From: JAHDDH01 sp963922775
Lineage (GTDB): Bacteria > Bacteroidota > Bacteroidia > Cytophagales > Amoebophilaceae
Direction: 5' to 3'
DNA: 53,525 bases
Assembly (NCBI GenBank): GCA_963922775.1
Contig: CAWUJG010000005.1
Coordinates: forward strand, 1-53,525
Within the stretch, counting starts at the first letter, position 1; the number at the start of each line of letters is the position of its first letter. A program made the translations under genes and the position numbers. Shown here piece by piece: positions 1 to 8,488 of this stretch. The notes under the pieces were generated by a model. It was not told the origin of the DNA and ran no database searches. It was given only the letters and a program-made list of their open reading frames with translations.

Positions 1-70
1 AGAAGAGAAAGAAGAAGAGAAAGAAGAAGAGAAAGAAGAAGAGAAAGAAGAAGAGAAAGAAGAAGAGGAA
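1..70 (+). repeat. 12-bp tandem repeat inside a coding region
   Basis: Five perfect copies of a 12-bp unit (agaagagaaaga) occupy positions 1-60, followed by a sixth partial copy with one substitution. The array is in frame with the ankyrin-repeat gene downstream and encodes a repeating Glu-Glu-Glu-Lys tract. It begins at the window edge, so the total copy number is unknown. Because the unit length is a multiple of three, copy-number change would lengthen or shorten the charged linker without breaking the frame. Confidence 0.95.
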
Positions 71-868
71 TTTCAAAAGCAAAAATTATCTTTAAAACTT
101 CAAGAAAAAGCCATATATCAAAATATATTACAAAAATCAGATATCAAGGACGATGATAGGTTGCATTTGAAAAAAGTGATTGGTAAAATAGATAAGAAGA
201 TTAAAGAAAAAGAAAATAAAAGTTTAAACAGAGTAAGATTAAGGAGTAGAATATTGTCAAAAAGTGAATTTAACACATTTCAAAACAATAAAAATAGTTA
301 TTTTCTAAAGAAATGTGTGAAGGGGTATTATTATACTACACTAACTAATTTTTTAAAAAAAGATAAATTAAGTCAGTTTGAATCTGAAAAAAAAGATACG
401 ATTTTACATAAAGCTTTTGCTTCAAAAAATTTACATAAACCTATAGAAATTGAATATAAGATAAAAACTGTAGAAATAATATTAAAACAAAATAATTTAG
501 ATTTTAACCATAAAAATCATAAAGGAAATACTCCTTTACATATGTTGTGTAAGTTTTATAATAGTTTACAAGATAATCTGAAATATAATGGTAAACTATT
601 ATCGTTGCTCAAAATGATTATTGATAAAAAACCAGATTGTACTATAAAAAATAAGCAGGAAAAAACAGCATTAGATGTATTATTGGGAGAAAAAAATTAT
701 TGGAAAGCAATTAAAAATAATGCTTTTACTACTTTATACAGTAATTTAGCTCTAGATCAATATAAATTGATTAGTATTATAGAAAATTGTGGTACTGTAT
801 TAACAGGAAAAGCAATTAAAGTAGAAGCAAAAAAGATATTAGTATATGCCATGGAAAATAAATCATAA
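2..868 (+). CDS. Ankyrin-repeat protein, 5' partial
   Basis: The reading frame is open from position 2, so the gene starts upstream of the window; a TTG at 161 is probably not the real start. The visible 288 residues begin with an acidic/basic low-complexity tract (EEEK repeats), then a lysine-rich helical stretch, then ankyrin-like repeats. The clearest are 'HKNHKGNTPLHMLCKFY' and 'IKNKQEKTALDVLLGEK', which carry the G-x-TPLH or TALDVLL core. Ankyrin proteins of intracellular bacteria often bind host proteins, but a host role here is only an inference. No secretion signal can be judged because the N-terminus is missing. The last 23 bases overlap the start of the next gene. Confidence 0.8.
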   Translation, partial: EEKEEEKEEEKEEEKEEEKEEEEFQKQKLSLKLQEKAIYQNILQKSDIKDDDRLHLKKVIGKIDKKIKEKENKSLNRVRLRSRILSKSEFNTFQNNKNSYFLKKCVKGYYYTTLTNFLKKDKLSQFESEKKDTILHKAFASKNLHKPIEIEYKIKTVEIILKQNNLDFNHKNHKGNTPLHMLCKFYNSLQDNLKYNGKLLSLLKMIIDKKPDCTIKNKQEKTALDVLLGEKNYWKAIKNNAFTTLYSNLALDQYKLISIIENCGTVLTGKAIKVEAKKILVYAMENKS

Positions 869-2951
869 TTATTATAGCATTTCTTTTTTATATGTTATAT
901 TTTTATTTTGTGTAGGACTATATTTTTCTCCAAAAATTTTTGCTCAAAAAAAGGATAATTTTATCTCCTTAGTAGATAAAGTAGTTAAAAGACAAATCAA
1001 TCCTGAAATAGGTAGAGAAAAGCTGCAAAATATTTTGTGGAAGTATTATCAAAAACCACTTAATATTAATAAAGCAACGTATCAACAGCTATCTTCTCTA
1101 CAAATACTTACAGCGCAGCAGCTCAATGCTTTATATAAACATATTCAGGTACAAGGTGCTCTACTTTCGGTTTATGAACTACAATCTATCCCTCATTTTG
1201 ATGTAGATACTATAGCACTTTTTACTCCTTTTATTAGTATTAGGGAAATAGATTATCATTTTGCACAAAAAAGTTATAATCAAAGAATGATAGGTAAAAA
1301 TAGTTCCTTTACTGCACGTTATGACAGGGTTCTAGAAAAAAAAAGAGGATTTCTTCCGGAAATCAGGCAAAAAAAGAAAAGTTTTTTTGTAGGTTCACCT
1401 CATCAGTTTTCTACTAAATTTAGATTGTATAATCCTCAAGATTTTAGTATTGCCTTTGCTGGGAAAAAAAATGCAGGAGAAAAATTTTCTTGGGATCGTA
1501 ATACAGCGTGTTATGGATTTTATACTAATACTTTCCATGTCTGTTTATATGAAAAAAAATATTTAAAAACATTTGTAATTGGTGATTATCAGGTAAGCTA
1601 TGGACAGGGTTTAGTAAATTATGGAGGTTTTGCTTTAGATAAAAGTACAGAGGCTATAAAGGTAATTAGAACAAATAATTTGGGTGTAAAGCCACAAACT
1701 AATTGCAATAGGCAATATGTATTGCGTGGTATGGCTACTACGTTTAATTGGGATAATGTGGAATGTACTACATATTATTCTAGACAGTATTTAGATGGAA
1801 AAATAGATAAGGATGATAATATGTTATATACACATAATGCTATTTTTTTAGATCATTACAAAACACCTATACGTATTCATAAGAAGTCAAAAATAAAGGA
1901 GCAGGTAGTTGGTAATATATTAATATATAAAAATGACAGGAAAAAGTATAAAATAGGCTATAGTACATTGTACCAATGGTATCCAATAAATATTATACCG
2001 AAAAGGCGTTTATATAATCATTATAATTTTTCTGGAAAAAGCAATTATAATCATGCATTATTTTATAATTTTTTTATTAGTAATATTCATTTTTTTGGAG
2101 AGGGAGGTATATCACAAAGTAAAGGAAAGGGGTTGATAACAGGTGCAGTAACTAGCTTATGGCCTACGGTAGATGTTACTCTACTTTTTCATCATTATGA
2201 TAAAAACTTCCATAACCTCTATGGAAAAGCATTTGGGGCTAACACAAGAAATCAAAATGAAATAGGCTTATATACAGGCATAAAGTGGCGTATAACATCA
2301 AGGTATATTATAGATGCTTATTATGATTTTTATTATTTTCCTTGGTACAGATATTTGTCAGATGATCAGCCTACGCGTAGTACAGATTGGCGTATACATG
2401 CCATATATCAGTTTTCTAGATATTCCTTTACTACATTACAATATAGGGCAAAAACAAAAATAAAAAACAAAAAGGTAGATAAAAAATACAAAGCGTTACT
2501 AAAGCCTACAGGTAAACAGTATAATCATACTATAGCTTGGAAATTACAATGTGTAATCAAAAATTTTTGGCATAGTAAAACACAGGTGCAATATACTATC
2601 TATCATTTCGATGTAGACCACAAGCATGGGTATGCTGCTGTACAAGACATTGCTTATAAAAGAAATAAGATAAAGTGGGGTATTCATTTTTCTTTTTTTA
2701 ACACAGATAGCTATGATACTAGACTATATTTTTATGAACAGTATACTTTAGGACCTCCGAGATTTTATAGGGATAAGGGTATACATTATTTTTTGTATTG
2801 TAAATACACTATTTTTTCTCATTGTAAATTAGCATTTAAGGTAGGTAGATTGCAGTACATAGGTAAAAGTCCTTTAAAGAACAAAACGCTTGAAGCTATA
2901 GATGGAAATGCTAAAACTAGTGTTATGGTACAGTTGGGTTATAAATTTTAG
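846..2951 (+). CDS. Helix-hairpin-helix protein with outer-membrane-type C-terminus
   Basis: The 701-residue product begins with a likely signal peptide (hydrophobic residues 11-33, cleavage near FAQ-KK). A ComEA-like helix-hairpin-helix region follows at about 73-120, with 'LNINKATYQQLSSL' and a second 'SVYELQSIPHF' hairpin. The remainder is rich in aromatic residues and alternating strands and ends in 'LGYKF'; a terminal Phe is typical of outer-membrane beta-barrels. This architecture matches a Bacteroidota family of exported HhH proteins of about 700 residues whose function is unknown to me. The ATG at 846 lies inside the ankyrin gene (23-base overlap), so translation may be coupled. DNA binding in uptake, as in ComEA, is possible but unproven. 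Confidence 0.75.
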   Translation: MPWKINHNYYSISFLYVIFLFCVGLYFSPKIFAQKKDNFISLVDKVVKRQINPEIGREKLQNILWKYYQKPLNINKATYQQLSSLQILTAQQLNALYKHIQVQGALLSVYELQSIPHFDVDTIALFTPFISIREIDYHFAQKSYNQRMIGKNSSFTARYDRVLEKKRGFLPEIRQKKKSFFVGSPHQFSTKFRLYNPQDFSIAFAGKKNAGEKFSWDRNTACYGFYTNTFHVCLYEKKYLKTFVIGDYQVSYGQGLVNYGGFALDKSTEAIKVIRTNNLGVKPQTNCNRQYVLRGMATTFNWDNVECTTYYSRQYLDGKIDKDDNMLYTHNAIFLDHYKTPIRIHKKSKIKEQVVGNILIYKNDRKKYKIGYSTLYQWYPINIIPKRRLYNHYNFSGKSNYNHALFYNFFISNIHFFGEGGISQSKGKGLITGAVTSLWPTVDVTLLFHHYDKNFHNLYGKAFGANTRNQNEIGLYTGIKWRITSRYIIDAYYDFYYFPWYRYLSDDQPTRSTDWRIHAIYQFSRYSFTTLQYRAKTKIKNKKVDKKYKALLKPTGKQYNHTIAWKLQCVIKNFWHSKTQVQYTIYHFDVDHKHGYAAVQDIAYKRNKIKWGIHFSFFNTDSYDTRLYFYEQYTLGPPRFYRDKGIHYFLYCKYTIFSHCKLAFKVGRLQYIGKSPLKNKTLEAIDGNAKTSVMVQLGYKF

Positions 2952-2958
2952 ATATTAG

Positions 2959-3010
2959 TAATATTTTGCTATACTTTATGATAAATTTATGTTCTAATAT
3001 TTTTGCTATA
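2959..3010. repeat. Short direct repeat between convergent genes
   Basis: Two near-identical 15-16 base copies (taatattttgctata and taatatttttgctata, differing by one T) lie at about 2960-2974 and 2995-3010. They sit in the 87-base gap between two convergent genes. A 9-base inverted pair (atattagta / tactaatat) flanks them at about 2954-2962 and 3018-3026. It could be a terminator region or a trace of slippage; no function is clear. Confidence 0.5.
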
Positions 3011-3038
3011 AAAAAATACTAATATAAAGTTTATTCCA

Positions 3039-4076
3039 TTATTGGATAATTTTTTTTTGGATAAGTTTTTGTGAATCTAAAATACCTACTAATTTTTCTG
3101 TATGATCTAAAACAGCAATATGGTTAATGTTATGTTTTTCAAATGCATATACAGCATCAAGTAATGGTGTTTCTTCAGATAATGTGATAAGATCATGATA
3201 AGCTAGTGAAGATATTTTATGTTGTAATATATCTTTTGTATTATTATCGTGTTTTTTTAGATAATTTTTTAAGTCATTATCTTTACATATTCCTATCATT
3301 TTATCTTCATTATTTGTGATAATAAGTATGCCCAAGCCATATTGTATTATCTTAACCAAAGCTTGACCTAGGGTCGCATAACAGGAAATTACAGGTTTAT
3401 TGTTTTCCATTACGTCTTTTACCTTTTTATTCAAAAGATTGCTATGTAGTTCAAACTGCTGTGTACCTATAGCTGTAAGATGATTATCATTTATTTTTTG
3501 TATAATTTTGTAGGGTACTGTACAGGCATGTACACCTATGTTTAGTGCATGTACAATATGTTCTATATGTCGTACAGAAGAAAACATGAGCTTAGATGGA
3601 GACTGGTATTTTTTTATCATGTCTAAACATTGTTTCATTAATGATAATGCATCATATCCTTGGTCTTGTAATCTGCCTACTAGTGGACAAATATATGTAG
3701 CTCCTGCAAGCATGGCCATATATGCTTGTTGAAGAGTATATACCAGGTGTATGTTAACTAAAAATCCATTTTGGGTTAATTTTTTACATGCTTTTATGCC
3801 TTCATTATTTACTGGTATTTTAAATATTGTTTTATCTTTTTTTAGTCCTAGTGCTATAATTCTATCAACTTCTTTACAAATTTCTTCTAGACTATTTCCT
3901 AAAGCTTCAATATGTAGTATAGGGGCTATTTCTGCGAGCTGAACAAGAACTTTATCAATATTTTTAATACCTTCTTTATGCATAAAGGTAGGTGTTGTGG
4001 TAAGTCCGGTAATTATGCCTAGTGTAAAGGCTTCTTTTATTTCATGATGATTAGCTGAATCTAAATAAAGCTCCAT
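3039..4076 (-). CDS. Transaldolase/fructose-6-phosphate aldolase-like protein fused to two CBS domains
   Basis: Residues 1-220 match the small transaldolase/F6P-aldolase (TalC/FSA) fold: 'MELYLDSANHHEI' at the N-terminus, the TTTPT loop, and 'FKIPVNNEG' with Lys86 as the Schiff-base lysine. 'NIHLVYTLQQAYMAMLAGA' and the phosphate-side 'SSVRH' segment follow. Residues about 225-345 carry two CBS motifs ('VKDVMENNKPVISCYATLGQAL' type, then 'LITLSEETPLLDAVYAFEKH' followed by 'HIAVLD'). CBS pairs usually bind adenine nucleotides, so the enzyme may be controlled by energy charge; that is inference. A free-standing TalC has about 215 residues, so the 345-residue length reflects the fusion. The gene is single, with no close neighbour on its strand. 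Confidence 0.8.
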   Translation of the reverse strand: MELYLDSANHHEIKEAFTLGIITGLTTTPTFMHKEGIKNIDKVLVQLAEIAPILHIEALGNSLEEICKEVDRIIALGLKKDKTIFKIPVNNEGIKACKKLTQNGFLVNIHLVYTLQQAYMAMLAGATYICPLVGRLQDQGYDALSLMKQCLDMIKKYQSPSKLMFSSVRHIEHIVHALNIGVHACTVPYKIIQKINDNHLTAIGTQQFELHSNLLNKKVKDVMENNKPVISCYATLGQALVKIIQYGLGILIITNNEDKMIGICKDNDLKNYLKKHDNNTKDILQHKISSLAYHDLITLSEETPLLDAVYAFEKHNINHIAVLDHTEKLVGILDSQKLIQKKIIQ

Positions 4077-4280
4077 GGTATAAATAAGGAAAAATTGAAT
4101 TAAGGATGTATATATTACAATATTATTAAAATTTCTGTTTGTTTTTAAGAAAAATAAAGGGTTGTAATTTTTTTTTAAACTTATTGTTAGTTTTACAATT
4201 TTTATACGTAGGCTTGTCCTACAGTCTAAGAATAATGTTTAGTTCTAAAACTTACTGTATTAAAATTTTTGAAAAGAAAG

Positions 4281-4328
4281 AGCAAGTCAGTGTAGTATTT
4301 TATCTCAAAATTTTTTTGCTGACTTGCT
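4281..4328 (-). terminator. Inverted repeat downstream of htpG
   Basis: A perfect 10-base inverted repeat (agcaagtcag at 4281-4290, ctgacttgct at 4319-4328) encloses a 28-base AT-rich loop. Read on the minus strand it lies about 25 bases after the htpG stop and is followed by a T-rich stretch (ctttcttttc). It most likely ends htpG transcription, although the loop is longer than usual. Confidence 0.5.
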
Positions 4329-4352
4329 TATTTATTGATTTAATAAATTAAG

Positions 4353-6167
4353 TTAGTTTTTATCCATCCATGCAATACTACGACCTACAAACTGTGTTAA
4401 TGCATTGCCTTGCAGTTTACTTTGTGTGAGTAACGCTAAGTCATACAAATGCTGAATAGTATTTTTTTGCTCTTCTGTTGTTATAGTAATTACTTTTTTT
4501 ATTATTGGATGATTTGCATTTATAGTTACTGTATAAGGAATATTTTCTGGATTTTCCATAAGATTCCCTTTTTCTACTGATATATGCTGTATTCTTTGCA
4601 TCTCTTCTGAGAGGTTAAGCATTAGTGGAAGATCTTTTTCATCTAAAGCTGTTATAACATAGTTGTTTTTTGTATTGCCTATAGTTTGTTCAAAAAGGGT
4701 TTTAATTTTTTGTTCTTCATCTTTTTTGAGCACTGATTGCTGTGTTGTATTATTTTTTTCTATAAGTAGATTAGGAGTAGATGAATCTACATTTTTGAAT
4801 TTTACTTTATCTATTTTTTGTTCTAAATAGTTTATAAAATGTTGATCTATTAGATGGTCTAATACTACAACATCGTAATTTTTTTCTTGACAGCGTTTAA
4901 TATAAATGTCTTGTTTAGTAGCATGAGTAGCATATATAATAATGGTATTTTGATCTTTATCTGTCTGCTGTGGTTTAACCTTTTCTATATATTCATTTAC
5001 TGTATAATACTTATTATCTATACTTTTGAGTAGAATGGCTGGTTGCATTTTGGTATAAAATGGCTCTTGTGTTATACAGCCATATTTTATTAATGTGCCT
5101 ATGCTAGACCATTTATTTTCATATAAATTTCTTTCTTTTTGAAATGTGGCATATAGTTTTTCTGCTACTTTTTTGGTGATATAGGTATTAATTTTTTTTA
5201 CATTGCTATCTGCCTGTAAAAAGCTACGCGATACATTGAGTGGTATATCAGGAGAATCTATGGCACCATGCATGAGCATTAAAAATTCAGGTACAATATG
5301 TTCTACTTCGCTAGTGATAAATACTTGTTTTGCATATAGTTGTATTTTTCCTTTTTTAGGTTCAAAATCATTGTTCATCTGAGGAAAATACAATATACCT
5401 GTCAGTTTAAAAGGATAGTCTACATTGAGATGTACCCAAAATAATGGCTCTTGAAATTGTAGTGGATAAAGTTTTTTATAAAATGATAGATATTCTTCTT
5501 TAGTAACTGCATTAGGTAGTTTTATCCATAAAGGTTGTGTATCGTTAATAGTTTTTCCATCAAAAACAATAGGTGATGGCAAAAATTTACAGTACTTATC
5601 TAAAATGCTTTGTATTTTATGTTTTTCTATGTATTCTTTGGCATCTGCTGTAAGGTGTAATACTATATCTGTACCTACATTTTTTTTTACTGTATTTTCT
5701 AATGTAAACTGTGTACTACCATCACAGCTCCAACGTACTGGTGTAGCTTCTTTCTGATAAGATAGCGTATGGATTTCTACTTTATGGGCTACCATAAAGG
5801 CTGAGTAGAAACCTAAACCAAAACATCCAATTAAGTTATTATTATTTTTGTATTTTTCTACAAATGCAGTAGCACCTGAAAAAGCTATTTGGTTAATGTA
5901 TTTTTTTACTTCATCTCCTGTCATACCTATACCTTGATCGCTTATGGTAATAGTATTGAGCTTTTCATTGGTAGTAATAACTATTTCTCCTTTATCTATA
6001 TTTCCATCATATTTTCCCATAGTAGCCAAATGATGGAGTTTTTGGGTAGCATCTACTGCATTGGCTACTAATTCGCGTAAAAATACTTCTTGATCTGAGT
6101 ATAAAAATTTTTTAATTATAGGAAAAATATTTTCCGTATGAATAGAGATTTTACCTTGTTCTTGCAT
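4353..6167 (-). CDS. htpG: Chaperone HtpG (Hsp90 family)
   Basis: This is an ATP-dependent Hsp90-type cytosolic chaperone. The GHKL ATP-binding domain (residues 1-215) shows 'RELVANAVDA' with Glu32 and Asn36, 'DQGIGMTGDEV', 'GCFGLGFYSAFMV' and 'GTDIVLHL'. The middle domain contains 'IDSPDIPLNVSRSFLQ', with the Arg that contacts ATP phosphate, and the C-terminal dimerisation region is present. At 604 residues it has the usual length for Bacteroidota HtpG. The start is the ATG before QEQGKISIHTEN, matching family N-termini. It sits 47 bases downstream of the DUF502 gene on the same strand. Confidence 0.95.
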   Translation of the reverse strand: MQEQGKISIHTENIFPIIKKFLYSDQEVFLRELVANAVDATQKLHHLATMGKYDGNIDKGEIVITTNEKLNTITISDQGIGMTGDEVKKYINQIAFSGATAFVEKYKNNNNLIGCFGLGFYSAFMVAHKVEIHTLSYQKEATPVRWSCDGSTQFTLENTVKKNVGTDIVLHLTADAKEYIEKHKIQSILDKYCKFLPSPIVFDGKTINDTQPLWIKLPNAVTKEEYLSFYKKLYPLQFQEPLFWVHLNVDYPFKLTGILYFPQMNNDFEPKKGKIQLYAKQVFITSEVEHIVPEFLMLMHGAIDSPDIPLNVSRSFLQADSNVKKINTYITKKVAEKLYATFQKERNLYENKWSSIGTLIKYGCITQEPFYTKMQPAILLKSIDNKYYTVNEYIEKVKPQQTDKDQNTIIIYATHATKQDIYIKRCQEKNYDVVVLDHLIDQHFINYLEQKIDKVKFKNVDSSTPNLLIEKNNTTQQSVLKKDEEQKIKTLFEQTIGNTKNNYVITALDEKDLPLMLNLSEEMQRIQHISVEKGNLMENPENIPYTVTINANHPIIKKVITITTEEQKNTIQHLYDLALLTQSKLQGNALTQFVGRSIAWMDKN

Positions 6168-6214
6168 AATTTTTATAAAATGTTTATAATTTTTAATTTA
6201 TATTGTTTGATGAA

Positions 6215-6817
6215 TTAAATTTTTATTTTCTGTTCCACTTCTTTGGTCTGTTGATTAAATCCTGTAATGCCTCCTGAAATGACAATACGCATAGCATCTG
6301 TACTAGAAATGTCTAAAAATTGGATGCGTTCTTTAGAAATAAGTAGAAATTCTCCAGAAAATGCATATGAAAAGGGAACATATACTGCTACATAATTTTG
6401 TAAGTTCCATTGTTTAAGATCTTCTTGTGTAATGAAACCTATTTTTCTAATATTAGTATCTTTATTCACCAGAATCATGACAGGTTTATTGAATTTTTTT
6501 TTATCTCCAACAAATGTGGTAATTACTTCTTTCATAGAAGTATAGATAAGGTTAATTATTGGAATACGTATAAAAAATTGTTCAATATTTAGCAATATGG
6601 TTTTAAAAAAAATTGTGGAACCAAAATATCCTAATATAGTGATGGATACTAAAATAATTATCATACCTAGTCCAGGTATTTTAATGGCTAAAAGTCCATC
6701 AATCCAAGCAATAAGTGTAGAAATAATATAGATAGTAAGGGCTAAAGGAGATATGAGTAAGATGCCTTTAATAAAGTGACTAATTACTTTTGCTACTGTT
6801 AGTTTTTTTTTTTTCAT
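6215..6817 (-). CDS. DUF502 family membrane protein
   Basis: The 200-residue protein has two N-terminal membrane spans (about 10-35 and 45-75) separated by 'AWIDGLL'. A soluble part follows with the DUF502 signatures 'IPIINLIYTSMKEV', 'VGDKKKFNKPVMI' and 'TGFITQ'-like 'KIGFITQEDL', and a late 'SGGITG'. The biochemical role of the family is unknown. The N-terminus MKKKKL is encoded by twelve consecutive A residues directly after the ATG (T-run 6803-6814 on the plus strand), a strong slippage site. It precedes htpG and may share its transcript. Confidence 0.8.
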   Translation of the reverse strand: MKKKKLTVAKVISHFIKGILLISPLALTIYIISTLIAWIDGLLAIKIPGLGMIIILVSITILGYFGSTIFFKTILLNIEQFFIRIPIINLIYTSMKEVITTFVGDKKKFNKPVMILVNKDTNIRKIGFITQEDLKQWNLQNYVAVYVPFSYAFSGEFLLISKERIQFLDISSTDAMRIVISGGITGFNQQTKEVEQKIKI

Positions 6818-7199
6818 AAGCAGTTCATTATCATTTCTATTTGAAATAGAATTAAAATAGTATCGAAAAATTTATACTAATGCATAAGTTGGCATTGCTA
6901 TAGCACTTATCCAATAATATATGGAATGCCTAATTTATAATATATTAATTTATAAAGGTAATTGCTACAAAAATAGCTATTTTTATGTAATTGAATTAAT
7001 AGTAATCTATAAATGTATTTATACAATAATATATATTACTTTATAATTTGAATATTTTTCTATAAATATACCATATTAGTGCATAATTTATATTTTTTTA
7101 TATTCAATTGATTAGAGTTCGGAAAATGAATATATATCATACAATAAATATCCTTTTGACATGTTTAGTACAATTTTTTTTCTTAAAAATTTTTGATCT
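6818..7199. other. AT-rich divergent intergenic region
   Basis: These 382 bases separate the divergent DUF502 gene (minus) and ribD (plus), so both promoters must lie here. The sequence is almost entirely A and T. A TTGACA hexamer stands at 7156-7161, but I cannot pair it with a convincing -10 box. No FMN riboswitch (RFN element) is recognisable before ribD. A 29-codon frame from 7126 that runs into ribD is not convincing as a gene. Confidence 0.6.
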
Positions 7200-8261
7200 A
7201 TGCAACAAAATCTGATGGATATACAATGGATGTATAAAGCACTTGCATTAGCACAAAAAGGACAAGGTAAAGTAAGTCCAAATCCTCTAGTAGGATGTAT
7301 TATTGTTTATAATAATATACTAATAGGACAGGGGTGGCATAAAGCATATAAAAAAAATCATGCAGAAAAAAATGCTTTAATGAGTGTAAAAGATAAGGGT
7401 TTATTATCTAAAAGTATAATGTACATTAACTTAGAACCTTGTACACATTTTGGTCATACTCCTCCTTGTATAGCGCTATTGCTTCAATATAAAATAAAAA
7501 AAATTTTTATTGCTCATGCAGATCCTAATCCAAAAGTATATGGAAAAGGAATTGCCATGCTAAAAAAAAATGGTATTACTACTCATATAGGTCTTCTAGC
7601 TGAAGAAGCAAAAAAGCTTAACTTACCTTATTTTACTTTTTATACCCAAAAAAGACCTTTTATTACTTTAAAGTGGGCTCAAACTTTAGATGGATTTATG
7701 GCAAAAAAAAATTTACAAAAAAAATGGATTAGCAATAAAATAGCACGCAGTATGGTACACCAATGGAGATCTCAACATGAGGGCATTTTAGTAGGTACAA
7801 ATACTGTATTGTACGATAATCCACAACTTAATGTACGTACTATAGGTTATACCAATAAACAGCCTATCCGCATTTTTATAGATAAGTTTTTACGTTGTAA
7901 TGGAAATTTATTTATAACAGATAAAAAGCAACCTACACTTTGTTATAATTTGCTTAAAAATAGGTCTTTGCCTAACATAACTTATGTACAACTCAATAAT
8001 CATGAAAATTTTTTGACACAAATGTTACATGACCTGTACAAAAAAAATATACAATCTGTGCTTGTAGAAGGAGGTGCCTTTTTGTTAAACACATTGATCA
8101 AAGCAAATTATTGGGATGTAGCAAAAATATTTATTTCGCAAAAAAAATGGTATGATGGTATACCATCTCCAAAGATGGTGTTAAAACCACATCAAAAAAG
8201 CAAGGTTTTGGATAATGATTTATATATATGGTATAACCATTATGCTACTGCTTTACTATAA
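7200..8261 (+). CDS. ribD: Riboflavin biosynthesis deaminase/reductase RibD
   Basis: This bifunctional enzyme deaminates the GTP-derived pyrimidine and then reduces its ribose with NADPH. The N-terminal cytidine-deaminase-like domain has the zinc ligands His54 and Glu56 (HAE) and Cys81/Cys90 in 'PCTHFGHTPPC'. The C-terminal reductase domain (about 150-353) shows 'FITLKWAQTLDGFMA' and 'WISNKIARSMVHQWRSQH', with 'VEGGAFLLNTLI' near the end. The 353-residue length is normal. ribF and ribBA lie elsewhere in this window, so the pathway genes are scattered. The ATG at 7200 fits the family start; MYKAL (codon 11) is a shorter alternative. Confidence 0.93.
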   Translation: MQQNLMDIQWMYKALALAQKGQGKVSPNPLVGCIIVYNNILIGQGWHKAYKKNHAEKNALMSVKDKGLLSKSIMYINLEPCTHFGHTPPCIALLLQYKIKKIFIAHADPNPKVYGKGIAMLKKNGITTHIGLLAEEAKKLNLPYFTFYTQKRPFITLKWAQTLDGFMAKKNLQKKWISNKIARSMVHQWRSQHEGILVGTNTVLYDNPQLNVRTIGYTNKQPIRIFIDKFLRCNGNLFITDKKQPTLCYNLLKNRSLPNITYVQLNNHENFLTQMLHDLYKKNIQSVLVEGGAFLLNTLIKANYWDVAKIFISQKKWYDGIPSPKMVLKPHQKSKVLDNDLYIWYNHYATALL

Positions 8262-8440
8262 TTATAGTAGTTTTGCATTTTTTTGAGTCATCAAAAACAT
8301 TACACAGACCTGAAATACCAAACATACTATTTTAGAATAAAATATATTACATAATTTATTTTGTGTGATGATTCATACATTAAATTTTTTACTTAAAATA
8401 CTATATAAAAGATACAGTAAGAAAGCAGAAAAAAAAATGA

Positions 8441-8448
8441 TATATTTG
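8441..8448 (+). promoter_or_regulatory. Possible Bacteroidota -7 box upstream of carA
   Basis: TATATTTG fits the Bacteroidota -7 consensus TAnnTTTG and lies 41 bases before the carA start. No clear TTTG -33 element stands at the expected 19-21 base spacing, so this is only a candidate. Confidence 0.3.
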
Positions 8449-8488
8449 TACGTTTTTTATCTAAAACATATCACATTTATCGATACCA

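Noticed and set aside
4139..4351. 70-codon plus-strand frame between the transaldolase-like gene and htpG
   Set aside because: It is hydrophobic, AT-driven sequence with no recognisable domain, and it contains the htpG-side inverted repeat. Better explained as chance.
6818..7199. Possible FMN riboswitch before ribD
   Set aside because: None of the conserved GC-rich RFN segments is present; the region is nearly pure A and T. The same holds before ribBA.
7126..7215. 29-codon frame running into ribD
   Set aside because: It has no supporting start signal, and the in-frame product has no recognised feature; ribD at 7200 is well supported.
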